The translations under genes and the position numbers were made by a program. The notes below the pieces were generated by a model, which was not told the origin of the DNA, did not search any database, and saw only the letters and a list, made by a program, of their open reading frames with translations. From CAIQPS01 sp963721365 (GTDB lineage Bacteria > Actinomycetota > Thermoleophilia > RBG-16-64-13), in assembly GCA_963721365.1 (NCBI GenBank), contig CAVRJE010000011.1, positions 11,923-75,922 on the forward strand: DNA of 64,000 nucleotides, given 5' to 3'. Position 1 is the stretch's first letter, and the number at the start of each line of letters is the position of its first letter. Positions 48,669-58,250 of the stretch are shown in pieces.

Positions 48669-48904
48669 GGCACTTTCCACTCTTCCTCTCGTCTGGCAGC
48701 CCACAAACGCTCCGGCAAGTACTTCCCGGCCTCAAGTTGGAGGGCCACCATCACGGGAGCCAGACCACCACTCACGAAAGCCACCTGGTGTGGGGGTCAT
48801 GTACCGCCCTTTGGCTACTGGTGCCCCGACGTTCCCAGCGGCGGGCTCAAGCCATCTCGCTCACAATTAACTAAACTCATTAGCGACGTTCCTAAGACTT
48901 GCTT

Positions 48905-48916
48905 ACTAAAGTTAGT
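48905..48916. promoter_or_regulatory. Inverted repeat upstream of TetR copy 2
   Basis: ACTAA-AG-TTAGT, 21 nt before the TetR start and between the divergent ferredoxin and TetR genes. A nearby TTAACTAAA (about 48867) shares the half-site with the palindrome at 4596-4613, which stands beside the paralogous TetR. Operator role inferred. Confidence 0.45.
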
Positions 48917-48937
48917 TAGTATCACCTGGCTGTTATC

Positions 48938-49606
48938 ATGTCAATCGAAGCGCAGCGGACGGCGTACGGGGACGGCATGCAGACAGTGAGCGCCAGGACA
49001 CCGGCTCGGCGTGGGCGATGGACGCAGGAAGAGCGCCGCGCTCAGGTCGCGGCCCTCACTCTGGAGATAATCGCCCGCGAAGGGGTCCGGGCGGCGACTC
49101 TTACCCGTATCGCCGAGGCTGCCGGCATCGCGACGCCTTCTCTGTACAACCATTTCTCCGGTCGTACGCAGATCCTCGAAGCTGCCTCGGACCTGCTTCT
49201 TGAGCGCGTCCTTGCCTGGCTCGACTCCTCATCCAATCCGAACATGCTCGAACGTCTCCGCGAACTGGGCGGCGCCGTCCACGAGAGCCGGATAGCCCCC
49301 AGCAACGACTGGGTGATTAGACCGCTCTTCGAACTAGCGGTGGCGGCACGTTCGGAAGGCCTGACGGATCGGATGAGATCCAACCAGATGGCGGTTCTCC
49401 AGCGTTTCATCGACATCGTCGAAGAAGGCAAGAAGCAAGGCACCATCCGCGAAGATGCGGACCCCCGAGTCGTGGGGTGGAGCGTGATGGGTCTTGGGTG
49501 GACCAAAGATTTCGCCCTTCTCGAGGGGCTCGATCAGTTCATCTCAGACGGTACGGCGGACAGGATCCTCGAGAACGTACTCGAGAGGATAGCCGTCGGG
49601 AGTTAG
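48938..49606 (+). CDS. TetR/AcrR family regulator (copy 2)
   Basis: 222 residues. HTH LTRIAEAAGIATPSLYNHFSGRTQILEAASDLLLERV (about residues 55-90), then WLDSSSNPNMLERLRELGG, the same block as in the TetR at 4551. The ligand domain continues DIVEEGKKQGTIREDADPRVVGWSVMGLGW. Divergent from the ferredoxin-flavoprotein-CocE operon, which it probably controls. ATG 48938 or ATG 48977 could start it. Unbroken. Confidence 0.9.
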   Translation: MSIEAQRTAYGDGMQTVSARTPARRGRWTQEERRAQVAALTLEIIAREGVRAATLTRIAEAAGIATPSLYNHFSGRTQILEAASDLLLERVLAWLDSSSNPNMLERLRELGGAVHESRIAPSNDWVIRPLFELAVAARSEGLTDRMRSNQMAVLQRFIDIVEEGKKQGTIREDADPRVVGWSVMGLGWTKDFALLEGLDQFISDGTADRILENVLERIAVGS

Positions 49607-49908
49607 CCGCGAGCCAGTAACGCTGTCACCCGCTACTGGACCGGTCATCATGGTCTCGGCGCGTGGAAAAGGATCGTTGAGCGCTCACCGACGTTGTCGG
49701 CTGCGGCAAATCCTCCTGGTAGCTCCTGCCCGTCGTCATTTCGTCCTGCCGACCACCTTGGTCATCTCCACCTGGTCGTTTCAGGCCGACCGTTCCCCTC
49801 GATGGTCCGCGCGGGGAAGGCCGGGAGCGAGAACTCCCCTCTTGACATTTGGGTGAGATATATTTAATAATGTAGTTCTTAATAGTGTTCCAGCCGGGGG
49901 CCCAGTCC
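49607..49908. promoter_or_regulatory. 302-nt intergenic region with promoter for the MerR-TetR gene
   Basis: No gene seen. Near its end TTGACA (49842-49847) stands 17 nt before TAATAA (49865-49870), a good housekeeping-type promoter in an AT-rich stretch (49855-49885) just upstream of ATG 49909. A MerR-type regulator could act here on its own promoter. Confidence 0.5.
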
Positions 49909-50912
49909 ATGCGTCTGCTGCGGATATCGGAGCTCGAGGAACTCAGTGGGGTGCCACGCCAGGTCATCTACTTCTACGTTCGGCGTGGATTGCTGCCCGT
50001 CGCCCAGAAGGCTAGCGCCACCCGCGCCATCTACACGGACGAGCATCTGGCGCTGTTGCAGCAGATCACGGCCCTGAAGGAAGAAGGGCTGAGCATCAAG
50101 CAGATCAAGCGTCGACTCGCCGTGCAGATCCAACAAGCGGGCACGAGCGATGTCGATCTGGCCGCCGAGCAGTTGCAGCAGCGCCGGGAGGCGATTCTTC
50201 ACGAAGCCGCCAGGCAGTTCGCGGAGAAGGGCTACGACCGCACGCGTATCGGCGACATAGTCCAGGCCTTCGGGATAGCCCCGCAGGCGCTGTACGACTT
50301 CTTCCCGACGAAACATCACCTCTTCGTCGCCTGTTACAACGTCTACGTAGATTGGATGAGAGAGCAGATCGAACCGCACGCGCAGGCCGAGACCGATCTC
50401 GCGGCCAAGGCGCGCGTGGCGCATGTACGCCAACCTTGGAATCAGGGCTCTCAGCCCTGAGCTACAGGCCCTCGCTCAGATCGAGTCCCTGCGTGAAAAG
50501 GGGGACGAACTCCGCACGTTGATCCGCGATACATGGCTGTCTGTCTTGGCGCCGATGATTCAGGACCTCGCCACCGTCCGCTCTCAGGACGAGACTCCGG
50601 CGTTTCTCTCGGACGAGCTCGTCGCATTCGGGCTCGTAGGTGCTTTCGGCACGATGCTGATGCGTGCGAGTTGGGATGACAAGTACACGGCCAAAGATGC
50701 CATGCAGAACATGATGGCGATCGACATGGCGATAGAGGCTGTCTACGAAGGCCGGCTAGACATATCTCAGTCGATGGCCGGCGTAGCCGGGTTGATCGAC
50801 CACCTCAGCAAGTTGCCACCGCCGGGGTTACCGCCCCGACCCGCTTCGTCCGGCACGGCCTGCCGACGAAGGGACCGCCGACGACGTAGAAGACCACGGT
50901 CAAGTGCTCTGA
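49909..50912 (+). CDS. MerR-TetR double-HTH regulator, two frameshifts
   Basis: About 333 residues. Residues 1-70 are a MerR winged helix (LLRISELEELSGVPRQVIYFYVRRGLLP, EHLALLQQITALKEEGLSIKQIKRRL); residues 90-145 are a TetR HTH (ILHEAARQFAEKGYDRTRIGDIVQAFGIAPQALYDFFPTKHHLF), followed by a TetR-type helical domain. GCG (50419-50421)+C leads to MYANLGIRALSPELQAL, and CCC (50834-50836)+C leads to an acidic tail ending at TGA 50910. Without the second shift the tail is Arg-rich and runs into the ferredoxin gene. The fusion joins two unrelated DNA-binding folds. Confidence 0.85.
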
Positions 50913-50931
50913 AATCGAACAGGAGAGCTTC

Positions 50932-51189
50932 ATGCACACGATAACGATCGATCTTGAGAAATGCACCGGATGCAGGAAGTGCTATCAGGCGTGTTTCGTC
51001 GACGTCATCCGCTTCGACGAAAAGAGCAAGAAGGCTTACGCCAAGTATCCCGAGGAGTGCGCCCTCTGCTGCTGGTGTGAGCTCCGGTGTCCGTCAGGCG
51101 CTATCAAAGTGGTAGCCAACAATCCAGTAAGGATCCCAGAGCCATTTCCCGCGACTGAGTACCCCAAGACGTACGTACGAGACCTGTAG
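50932..51189 (+). CDS. 2x[4Fe-4S] ferredoxin (copy 2)
   Basis: 85 residues, CTGCRKCYQACFVDVIRFD and CALCCWCELRCPSGAI, with an extra Cys between the motif positions. Paralogue of the 48668 ferredoxin. ATG follows AGGAGAG and lies 20 nt after the regulator's stop; the cognate flavoprotein starts 27 nt downstream. Confidence 0.9.
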   Translation: MHTITIDLEKCTGCRKCYQACFVDVIRFDEKSKKAYAKYPEECALCCWCELRCPSGAIKVVANNPVRIPEPFPATEYPKTYVRDL

Positions 51190-51215
51190 CTGCCTACAAG
51201 AAGGAAGTCCAGATC

Positions 51216-52922
51216 ATGTCCAACCTGGAATCTATCGGCGAGGTCTTGGCCGGCGATGTACTGGTCATCGGCGGAGGCATAGCCGGTCTCATAGCCGCAA
51301 ACCGCATCAAGGAAAGCAATCCGCAACTGCAGGTCCGGATTGTGGAGAAGTCCACGACTGGATGGGCCGGCGGAAAGGCGAACAAGGGCGGCGGCATTCT
51401 TCAGGTCGTCGTCGAAGAAGACCAGGTAGAAGCGTATCAGGACTACCACGTGAAGAACGTGGGGCTCTTCCTGAACGACCAAGAGCTTCTCGAGAAATAC
51501 GTCAAGGGTCACAAGCCTTTCATGGAGCAGTTGGAGGCTTGGGGCATCGAATGCCTCGGCCTCGGAGGGGACACCAAGAAGTACCCACGACTCGGCGATT
51601 TCCCGTGGTCCATTGCGGCAGTCGATTTCACCCTGATGAACAAGCTCCGCCGGCAGGCGGTAAAGAACAAGATCCAGATCACGGACAAGACCCAGATAGT
51701 AGAGTTGTTGACGACGGACGGCACGGTTACCGGCGCTGTCGGCTTCAACATCGTGGACGGGTCGTTCAAGATCTTCCCGGCAAAGGCCGTGGTGATCGCC
51801 GCCGGGTCATGTGGATGGATGACAGCGGGCATGTGGTTCTGCGGCAGGGGCAACGGGATCGCCGCCGCTTACAGAGCCGGCGCTCAGTTGAGGAACGCCG
51901 AGTATTCCAACTTCACAGTTCTCGGACTCAGAGGCGGTCAGGGAGATCTCGTCGGCTGCATGTACGCGACCTACAACGACCTGGGCGAAAAGTTCGACGA
52001 GAAATACGTCGGGCCAAGGGAGCCAGACTTCAGCGCCGAGCTGTTCCTCGGCATGGAGAAAGAAGTCGCAGAGGGCAGAGGCCCGATACGTTACGAGGCC
52101 AGCGAGTTCTTCTACCGGAGCGATCTCGGCATGCAGGGGATTCTCTACGCCTTCAATCGCCCCGAGGCAGAGGCGTGGTGGCACCATCAGGAGTGGCTTG
52201 GTGACGTCTACATGGCCGACCGCGCTCATCGCCCCGAAGCGATTCCGCAGTTCATCGGTGAGATGTCCTGCACGAGAGTCGACGGCGACATGAGAACGAC
52301 CGTCCCGGGTCTCTGGGCCATCGGCGACGCCAGCTACAGCGGTTCGAGCTGGGCGGGAGCGGTGCCAGCCCCTCCCGGAAGGATGAGAGGATCGGGCCTC
52401 ATGAACGCCGGCATCTCCGCCATGTTTTGCGCCCCCAGCGTTGCCGCGTACGCCTCGGGAACAGGCAGCCTGCGGTGGACGATTCGCCAGGTGGACGCTT
52501 TCAAGGACGAGATTTATGCGCCGATGGCGCGGGAGAAGGGTCTGAATCCGAGGGACGTCATCTACGATCTCCAGACCGTCATCACACCTCCACGGTTCGC
52601 ACTGAACAAGAACGCAGATCGCATCGATGACGCGCTGGGTGTGATCGATATCTGCAGGGCGAAGCTTGCGGACGTCAGTCCCACCAAGGATTACCACATG
52701 TTAGGTCTCTATCACGACCTACGTCAGATGATCACCTGCGCTGAGATCTACTACAACGCAGCTCTCTTCAGAACGGAAAGCCGCGGATATCACCACAGAG
52801 AAGACTTTCCCACGCGGGATGACGACAACTGGCTTAAATGGACGATCGTGCAGGAAGTAGACGGCGACATGCAGTTATCTACTGAGAATGTACCTATAAC
52901 ACGCTACAAGTACAAACCATAG
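51216..52922 (+). CDS. FAD-binding fumarate-reductase/AprA-like flavoprotein (copy 2)
   Basis: 568 residues, unbroken. FAD loop DVLVIGGGIAGLIAANR, then TTGWAGGKANKGGGILQV, WFCGRGNGIAAAYRAGAQLRNAEYSNF, PGLWAIGDASYSGSSWAGAVPAPPGR, and the C-terminal FRTESRGYHHREDFPTRDDDNWLKW. Same architecture and same ferredoxin-first order as copy 1, but in a different operon with the DAPG-hydrolase-like protein, CoA-transferase and Liv importer. The paired duplication suggests two related substrates. Confidence 0.87.
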   Translation: MSNLESIGEVLAGDVLVIGGGIAGLIAANRIKESNPQLQVRIVEKSTTGWAGGKANKGGGILQVVVEEDQVEAYQDYHVKNVGLFLNDQELLEKYVKGHKPFMEQLEAWGIECLGLGGDTKKYPRLGDFPWSIAAVDFTLMNKLRRQAVKNKIQITDKTQIVELLTTDGTVTGAVGFNIVDGSFKIFPAKAVVIAAGSCGWMTAGMWFCGRGNGIAAAYRAGAQLRNAEYSNFTVLGLRGGQGDLVGCMYATYNDLGEKFDEKYVGPREPDFSAELFLGMEKEVAEGRGPIRYEASEFFYRSDLGMQGILYAFNRPEAEAWWHHQEWLGDVYMADRAHRPEAIPQFIGEMSCTRVDGDMRTTVPGLWAIGDASYSGSSWAGAVPAPPGRMRGSGLMNAGISAMFCAPSVAAYASGTGSLRWTIRQVDAFKDEIYAPMAREKGLNPRDVIYDLQTVITPPRFALNKNADRIDDALGVIDICRAKLADVSPTKDYHMLGLYHDLRQMITCAEIYYNAALFRTESRGYHHREDFPTRDDDNWLKWTIVQEVDGDMQLSTENVPITRYKYKP

Positions 52923-52968
52923 AGCGGCATACGATCTTCTGACAAGTCTTCAAAGGAGATTAGGTCAC

Positions 52969-53806
52969 ATGTACTACCAACGAAAAGATCTGAGTGCCGC
53001 CGAGAAAGCCAAGCCCTATGCCAAGTACTACTACCGGGAACCCAAGGCTCCGGCGCCCGAGAAACTGGCTGCCATGGCGAAGCCCATCGATCCTTCGCAG
53101 GCGCTCAGGATCGAGGATCGCAACGATCTTCTGAACCCGGGTTACCTGGAGACCGAAGCCGGTTGGTGCGTCATGCCGGACGGCTCCGCCTACGTGGCGA
53201 ACCACACGGAAATGCCGGGTGTCACCATCGACATGTTCCTCTGGTGGTTCGCGTGGCACGCCTTAGAGCCGATGCGATACAAGATCTGGTATCGCCCGTC
53301 GCACTACCATGTCCAGCCCACGTCCGGCTTCTCGCCAGCGGCTTCTCGACGACAACCTCCCCATCAAAGAGCGTGTGCACGACGTTTCTCACTACGTGGT
53401 CGAGGATATCGGCGGCGGCCCGGAGCTGATCTGGCTGGACTTCATCTCGGCCGAGGAGATGGGCTTCGACATGGCGCGGTTCAAAGCGCCGAACGTCGCC
53501 GGCCTCATCGCCTCGAGGGGCCAATCCAAGATGGCCAACATCCCGGCCGGGGAGTTCAACCCGAAGGGCTGCGCCACCATGTGCCACTTCCTCAGGGAAC
53601 TCCCCGGTGGTCTCGAGCTGCGCACCCGGTTCTGGATGGGGAAGAAGATCTTCAAGGGCGTGGCATACCACCTACTCCCCGAGGGCGTCGCACTTCCCCC
53701 CTTCGTGCCGCAGGGATTGGCGATCCACAACGTGCATGAGTTCACCAACCTTGCGAGCTTTCTGCCGGAGATCTACCGGGAAAACGAAGGGGCGGTGTTC
53801 GAGTAG
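52969..53806 (+). CDS. DAPG hydrolase (PhlG)-like protein, frameshifted
   Basis: About 278 residues. WCVMPDGSAYVANHTEMPGVTIDMFLWWFAWHALEPMRYKIWYRPSHY, then (next frame) LLDDNLPIKERVHDVSHYVVEDIGGGPELIWLDF and CHFLRELPGGLELRTRFWMGK follow the layout of 2,4-diacetylphloroglucinol hydrolases, which cleave a C-C bond using a Zn bound by His and Glu residues. The +1 shift lies between 53314 and 53338; CAG+C (53317) or CCA+G (53338) both fit. Recognition is from remembered family features, so the acyl-phloroglucinol substrate is only a suggestion. Confidence 0.72.
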
Positions 53807-53855
53807 GCATGCCGGCACGACTCGATCGCAGCCTGGTGGTTCGGAGGAGATAGCC

Positions 53856-55423
53856 GTGAGCAAGGTCATCACCGCACAGCAGGCCGCCGGTCTGATCAAG
53901 GACGATGCCACGCTCGGCATCGCCACAATCGGGCTCACCGGCTGGCCGGACGAAATCGCCGAGGCCATCCAGAACCGATTTCTGGAAACCGGGCATCCCA
54001 GGGACATGTTCCTCGTACAGGGCTGTTCCGCGGGAGACTGGAAGGAACGCAGCACCAACCGCTGGGCCATTGACGGGCTGCTCACCAAGTGGATGGGGGC
54101 GCACATCGGTTCGGTCCCGCTCATCCAGAAGATGATCATGGAGGACCGCGATCCAGGCCTACAACATGCCGCAGGGGGTGATGATCAACCTCTGGCGAGA
54201 GATCGCCGCCGGCCGGCCCGGTTTGATCACGAAGGTTGGTCTCGGCACCTTTGTCGACCCCCGCGTCGAGGGCGGCAAGATGAACGCCGCTACTACCGAC
54301 GACTACGTCAAGGTAGTCGAGTTCGAGGGCGAAGAGTACCTCTTCTACAAGTCGTTCCCGGTGGATGTGGCGCTGATCAGGGGGACCGTCGCCGACGAGG
54401 ACGGCAACCTGACGGTCGACAAGGAGAGCATCCACGTAGAGAGCCTGGCTCTCGCCGAGGCTGCCAAGAACTCCGGCGGTATCGTGATCGTCTCAGGCCG
54501 AGTTCTTGGCCAAGGCGAAGACGCTGCATCCCAAGAAGGTGATGGTTCCCGGCCTTCTGGTCGACCACGTCGTTATCGCCACCCGGATGGACTCCTGCTG
54601 CCAGACAGAAGGCACGTACTACGAGCCTTCGTTCGCCGGTGACCTACGTATCCCGCTGCAGCAGATTCCCATCCTCGAGTTGGGCGAAAGGAAGATCATC
54701 GCCAGACGAGCCGCTATGGAACTGAAGCCGAAGGCAATCCTCAACTTCGGGATCGGGATGCCCTCCGATGTCGCTACGGTGGCAGCCGAGGAAGGCGTGA
54801 GCGACCAGCTCATGATGACTTGTGAAAGCGGTTCGGTAGGAGGTGTCCCGTCTCCGCTGCCACATTTCGGCTCCGCCTACAACGTCGAAGCCATCATGCG
54901 TCACAACGACATCTTCGACTACTACGATGGCGGCGGACTCGACATGACGTTCCTCGGTCTGGCCCAGGTGGACGAGCACGGGAATGTCAACGTGAGCAAG
55001 TTCAGCGGTCGCCCCGTGGGGTGCGGCGGCTTCATCAACATCACCCAGACCACGCGGAACGTCTTCTTCGTGGGCGCCTTCACCGCGGGTGGACTGAAGG
55101 TCGCGATCAGGGATGGGAGGCTGGTGATCGTCGAGGAGGGCAAGTATCGGAAGTTCCTCAGGAACGTCGAGCAGATCACCTTCAGCGGAGAGTACTCCTC
55201 CAAGATCGACCAGAATGTCCTGTACATCACCGAGAGAGCGGTCTTTGCGTTGGAGAATGGGGAGATGATCCTCAAGGAGATTGCGCCCGGCGTCGATCTC
55301 GACAAGGACATCCGTGCACACATGGAGTTCGAACCGATCATCTCTCCTGATCTGCGCCAGATGGACCCCGCCTTGTTCCGTGAACATTGGGGCGGCCTGC
55401 AAGGCATCATGGAGAATCAGTGA
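53856..55423 (+). CDS. Acyl CoA:acetate/propionate CoA-transferase (YdiF/Pct type), two frameshifts
   Basis: About 522 residues, alpha and beta domains in one chain. Alpha part has VITAQQAAGLIKDDATLGIATIGLTG and ITKVGLGTFVDPRVEGGKMN; beta part has NFGIGMPSDVA and the catalytic Glu in MMTCESGSVGGVPSP. Extra bases: CGC (54147-54149)+G before IQAYNMPQGVMINLWREIA, and GTC (54490-54492)+T before QAEFLAKAKTLHPKKV. GTG 53856 follows GGAGGAGA. Activates an acid by CoA transfer during catabolism, or disposes of short acyl-CoA. The stop overlaps livH (GTGA). Confidence 0.9.
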
Positions 55424-56308
55424 GCATGGCCCGCTGGATCCAGCTTCTGGTGACGGGCATCACCGTCGGCAGCATCTACTCGCTGATCGCTCTCGGCTAC
55501 GTCACCATCTACCGGACCTCGCGCATCGTGAACATGGCGCAGGGCGCCTTCGTCATGTTCGGCGGTTTCTTCGCCTACTCGCTCCTCTCGGAGATCGGTC
55601 TCCCCTACTGGCTGTCGGCCATCCTCGCCATCGTCGGCGGTCGCGATCCTCTCGGCGCTTGATGTACCTGCGTGGTGCTGCGGCCGCTTGTCAAGGTCTC
55701 CCTGGTCTCGATCATCCTCGCCACCATGGCGCTGAGCATCCTCTTCGAGAACTTCGCGCTGATCCGCTGGGGCGGCTACGGCAAGAGCGTACCGGCGTTC
55801 AGCGGGGACAAGGCGCTGTTTGTCGGCAAGGTGGCCGTCTTCCCCCAGAGTCTGTGGGTGATCGGTCTCATGATCGTGGTGCTGATCGGCCTCTGGGCCC
55901 TCACCAATCGCACCCGTGTCGGCAAGCAGATGACGGCTACGGCCAACGATCCTGGCGCCGCCAGTCTGTCGGGGGTCAACACCGGGAGGATGATCATCCT
56001 GGCCTTCGCCATCTCCGCGGCCATCGGGGCGCTTGGCGGCATCGCCGTCGCGCCCATCAACTCCACGAACTACCTGTCCGGGGGCATCTACGCGCTCTCG
56101 GGGTTCGTCGCCGCCATCCTCGGCGGCTGGGGTTCGAGCACCGGGGCGGTTGTCGGCGGACTTGCGCTCGGCATCATCCAGTCGCTCGCCACCGGCTTTC
56201 TGCCGGCCGGCTACCAGGACGCCGTCGCCTACGCCATCCTCATCCTGGTCCTTTACTTCCGGCCCGGGCGGTCTGCTGGGCATGCCCTCGAGCGAGGGGG
56301 AGGCGTGA
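55420..56308 (+). CDS. livH: Branched-chain amino acid-type ABC permease LivH, four frameshifts
   Basis: About 295 residues. TM1-TM3 read IQLLVTGITVGSIYSLIALGYV, RIVNMAQGAFVMFGGFF. Then, within 39 nt, three extra bases: GGC+G (55639) before VAILSAL, CTT+G (55661) before MYLR, CGT+G (55674) before VLRPLVKVSLVSIIL. Removing all three gives a smooth TM segment and loop. The usual signature GGIAVAPINSTNYLSGG follows. A fourth, CCC+G (56266), gives the end GGLLGMPSSEGEA, with a stop overlapping livM. Substrate could be an aromatic or amide rather than an amino acid, judging from neighbours. Confidence 0.85.
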
Positions 56309-57375
56309 TGAAGGCGCCGAGGCCAGAGCGCAGGCCGGCAGTCGGTCTTTCTGGGTGCGCGAAGGGCGTTCATCTTCAAGGCCCTGCTGCTCGTCATCCT
56401 GGTCGTCTGGCCGCTTCTCTACTCGAACGGCTACACCATGAGGATCATGACGACCGGCGGCCTCTACACCATGCTCACGGTGGCCGTTGTCGTGATCCTC
56501 GGCCAGGCCGGCCAACTCTCGTTTGCTCACTCAGCCTTCTACGGTATCGGCGCCTATACCGCTGCGCTTCTCGCCATGAAGGCCTCCGTCCCCACGTTCG
56601 CGGCTCTCATCATCGGGGCGCTGGTCGCCGGGGGTCATCGCGCTGGTCGTCGGCAGGCCGGTGCTCAAGCTGCGCTACTTCTATCTGGCGCTGGCCACCA
56701 TCGGCCTGGGCCAGATCTTCCTGGTTCTCGTGATCCAGTTGCGCACCGTGACCGGATCGACGATGGGCCTGGCCCCCATCCCCTATCTCAAGATCTTCGG
56801 CTTCACCTTCGGCACGAACCTGCGCCAGTACTACTTGATCTGGGTGATCGCCGTGCTCGTGATCCTGTTCGTGGACCGCGCTCTCAAGTACCGCATGGGC
56901 CGGGCTCTGCGCGGCATCGCTACCAGCGAGATCGCCTCGTCGACTCTCGGGGTGCGGACGGCGAACTGGAAACTCCTCGCCTTTGTGACCAGCGCCGTCA
57001 TCTGCGGTCTGGCCGGCGGCCTGTTCGCGTTCATCACTCTGGCCATCACCCCGTCATCGTTCGCCTTCAGCACCGCCATCCTCCCTATCGTGATGATGAT
57101 GCTGGGCGGCGGCTCCGTCTGGGGCGGAGTGGTCGGGGCCATCATCATGACCTGGGTCGTCAACGGGTTCACGAGCATCCAGCAGTACACGGGAGTCGTC
57201 TACTCCATCATCATGATTCTCCTCCTGATCTTCCTGCCCGCCGGGCTTGCGCTTCGAGCCCGATCAGCGGGCCCGTCTCAAGGCTCTGTTCAGGAGGGAG
57301 AAGCTGCAGGAAGTCGCCCTCGCGGGTGTCTCTTCCGCGATTCGGACCGCCTCGGGGGGCAGCCGGCGCCTGTGA
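56308..57375 (+). CDS. livM: Branched-chain amino acid-type ABC permease LivM, three frameshifts
   Basis: About 354 residues. LYTMLTVAVVVILGQAGQLSFAHSAFYGIGAYTAALLA and YFYLALATIGLGQIFLVLVIQL are LivM hallmarks, and TSEIASSTLGVRTANWKLLAFVTSA follows. ATG 56308 overlaps the livH stop. Shifts: one in the N-terminal tail (about 56315-56350, exact place unclear), GGG (56630-56632)+G before VIALVVGRPVLKLR, and CTT (57252-57254)+C before EPDQRARLKALF. The reconstructed stop TGA 57373 overlaps the livG GTG, as expected for this operon. Confidence 0.85.
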
Positions 57376-58250
57376 TCTCACCCGTGCAGGATCGGGGCGG
57401 GTCCGGTTCCACCGGCGAGATCCTCTTGCAGGTCGAGGACCTCTCGGTCCACTTTGGTGGTCTGAAAGCCGTCGATGAGGTCTCGCTTCAGGTGCCCGCC
57501 GGAGGGATAGTCGCACTCATCGGCCCGAACGGGGCCGGCAAGACGACGTTCTTCAACGCGATCATCCGTCTCCAGAAGCTGACCACGGGTACCGTTCGGT
57601 TCGCCGGCAGGGATGTCACTCATCTCTCGACGGCGGATACCGCCCGCCTCGGTATGGCCCGCACCTTCCAGAACCTGCGCATCTACCCCAACATGACCGT
57701 GCTCGAGAACGTCCTCGTCGGCTGCCATCGGCACGAGCGCTCCGGACTCTGGGCCGGCGGATTCGGTCTGCCGCATCAGCGGAGAGAAGAGAAGCGGTCG
57801 CGGGAACGGGCCAAGCAGGCCCTCGCCTCTGTCGGGCTGGATACTTTGGCGCATCTGCCCGCCGCCAGTCTTCCCTATGGCTCTCAACGTTTGGTGGAGA
57901 TCGCCCGCGCCTTGGCGTCCGAACCGCGGCTGCTGCTACTCGACGAGCCCGCCGCCGGTATGAACGCCTCCGAGCGTGCCGACCTCATCCAGCGCATCCG
58001 CAACATCAACGCTGCCGGGATCACCGTGCTTCTCGTCGAGCACGACATCGAGCTGGTGATGGGCATCTCCGAGAAGGTCTTCGTTCTCGACTACGGACGT
58101 CTGATCGCGCAAGGGCCGGCCCGAGGACGTTCAGAAGGATCCAGGGAGTCATCGAGGCCTATCTGGGAGTCAAGCGGGAGCGCGGCGTGGACCTCTGCCA
58201 GACGCGCGACCTGGCCTCGGGCGCGTGCCCCGAACCCGAGAACCTGCTGA
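57372..58250 (+). CDS. livG: Branched-chain amino acid-type ABC ATPase LivG, two or three frameshifts
   Basis: About 290 residues. Walker A ALIGPNGAGKTTFFNAI, the LivG-specific ARTFQNLRIYPNMTVLENVLVGCH, a degenerate signature LPYGSQRLVEIARALA, Walker B LLLLDEPAAGMNASE, H-loop VLLVEHDIELVMG. Near the end GCC (58119-58121)+C and CCA (58141-58143)+G restore EDVQKDP-GVIEAYLG, the usual terminus. After these the frame is that of livF with no stop between, so either a third shift ends LivG at TGA 58248 or LivG and LivF are fused. Confidence 0.86.
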   Translation: MISPVQDRGGSGSTGEILLQVEDLSVHFGGLKAVDEVSLQVPAGGIVALIGPNGAGKTTFFNAIIRLQKLTTGTVRFAGRDVTHLSTADTARLGMARTFQNLRIYPNMTVLENVLVGCHRHERSGLWAGGFGLPHQRREEKRSRERAKQALASVGLDTLAHLPAASLPYGSQRLVEIARALASEPRLLLLDEPAAGMNASERADLIQRIRNINAAGITVLLVEHDIELVMGISEKVFVLDYGRLIAQGPARGRSEGSRESSRPIWESSGSAAWTSARRATWPRARAPNPRTC

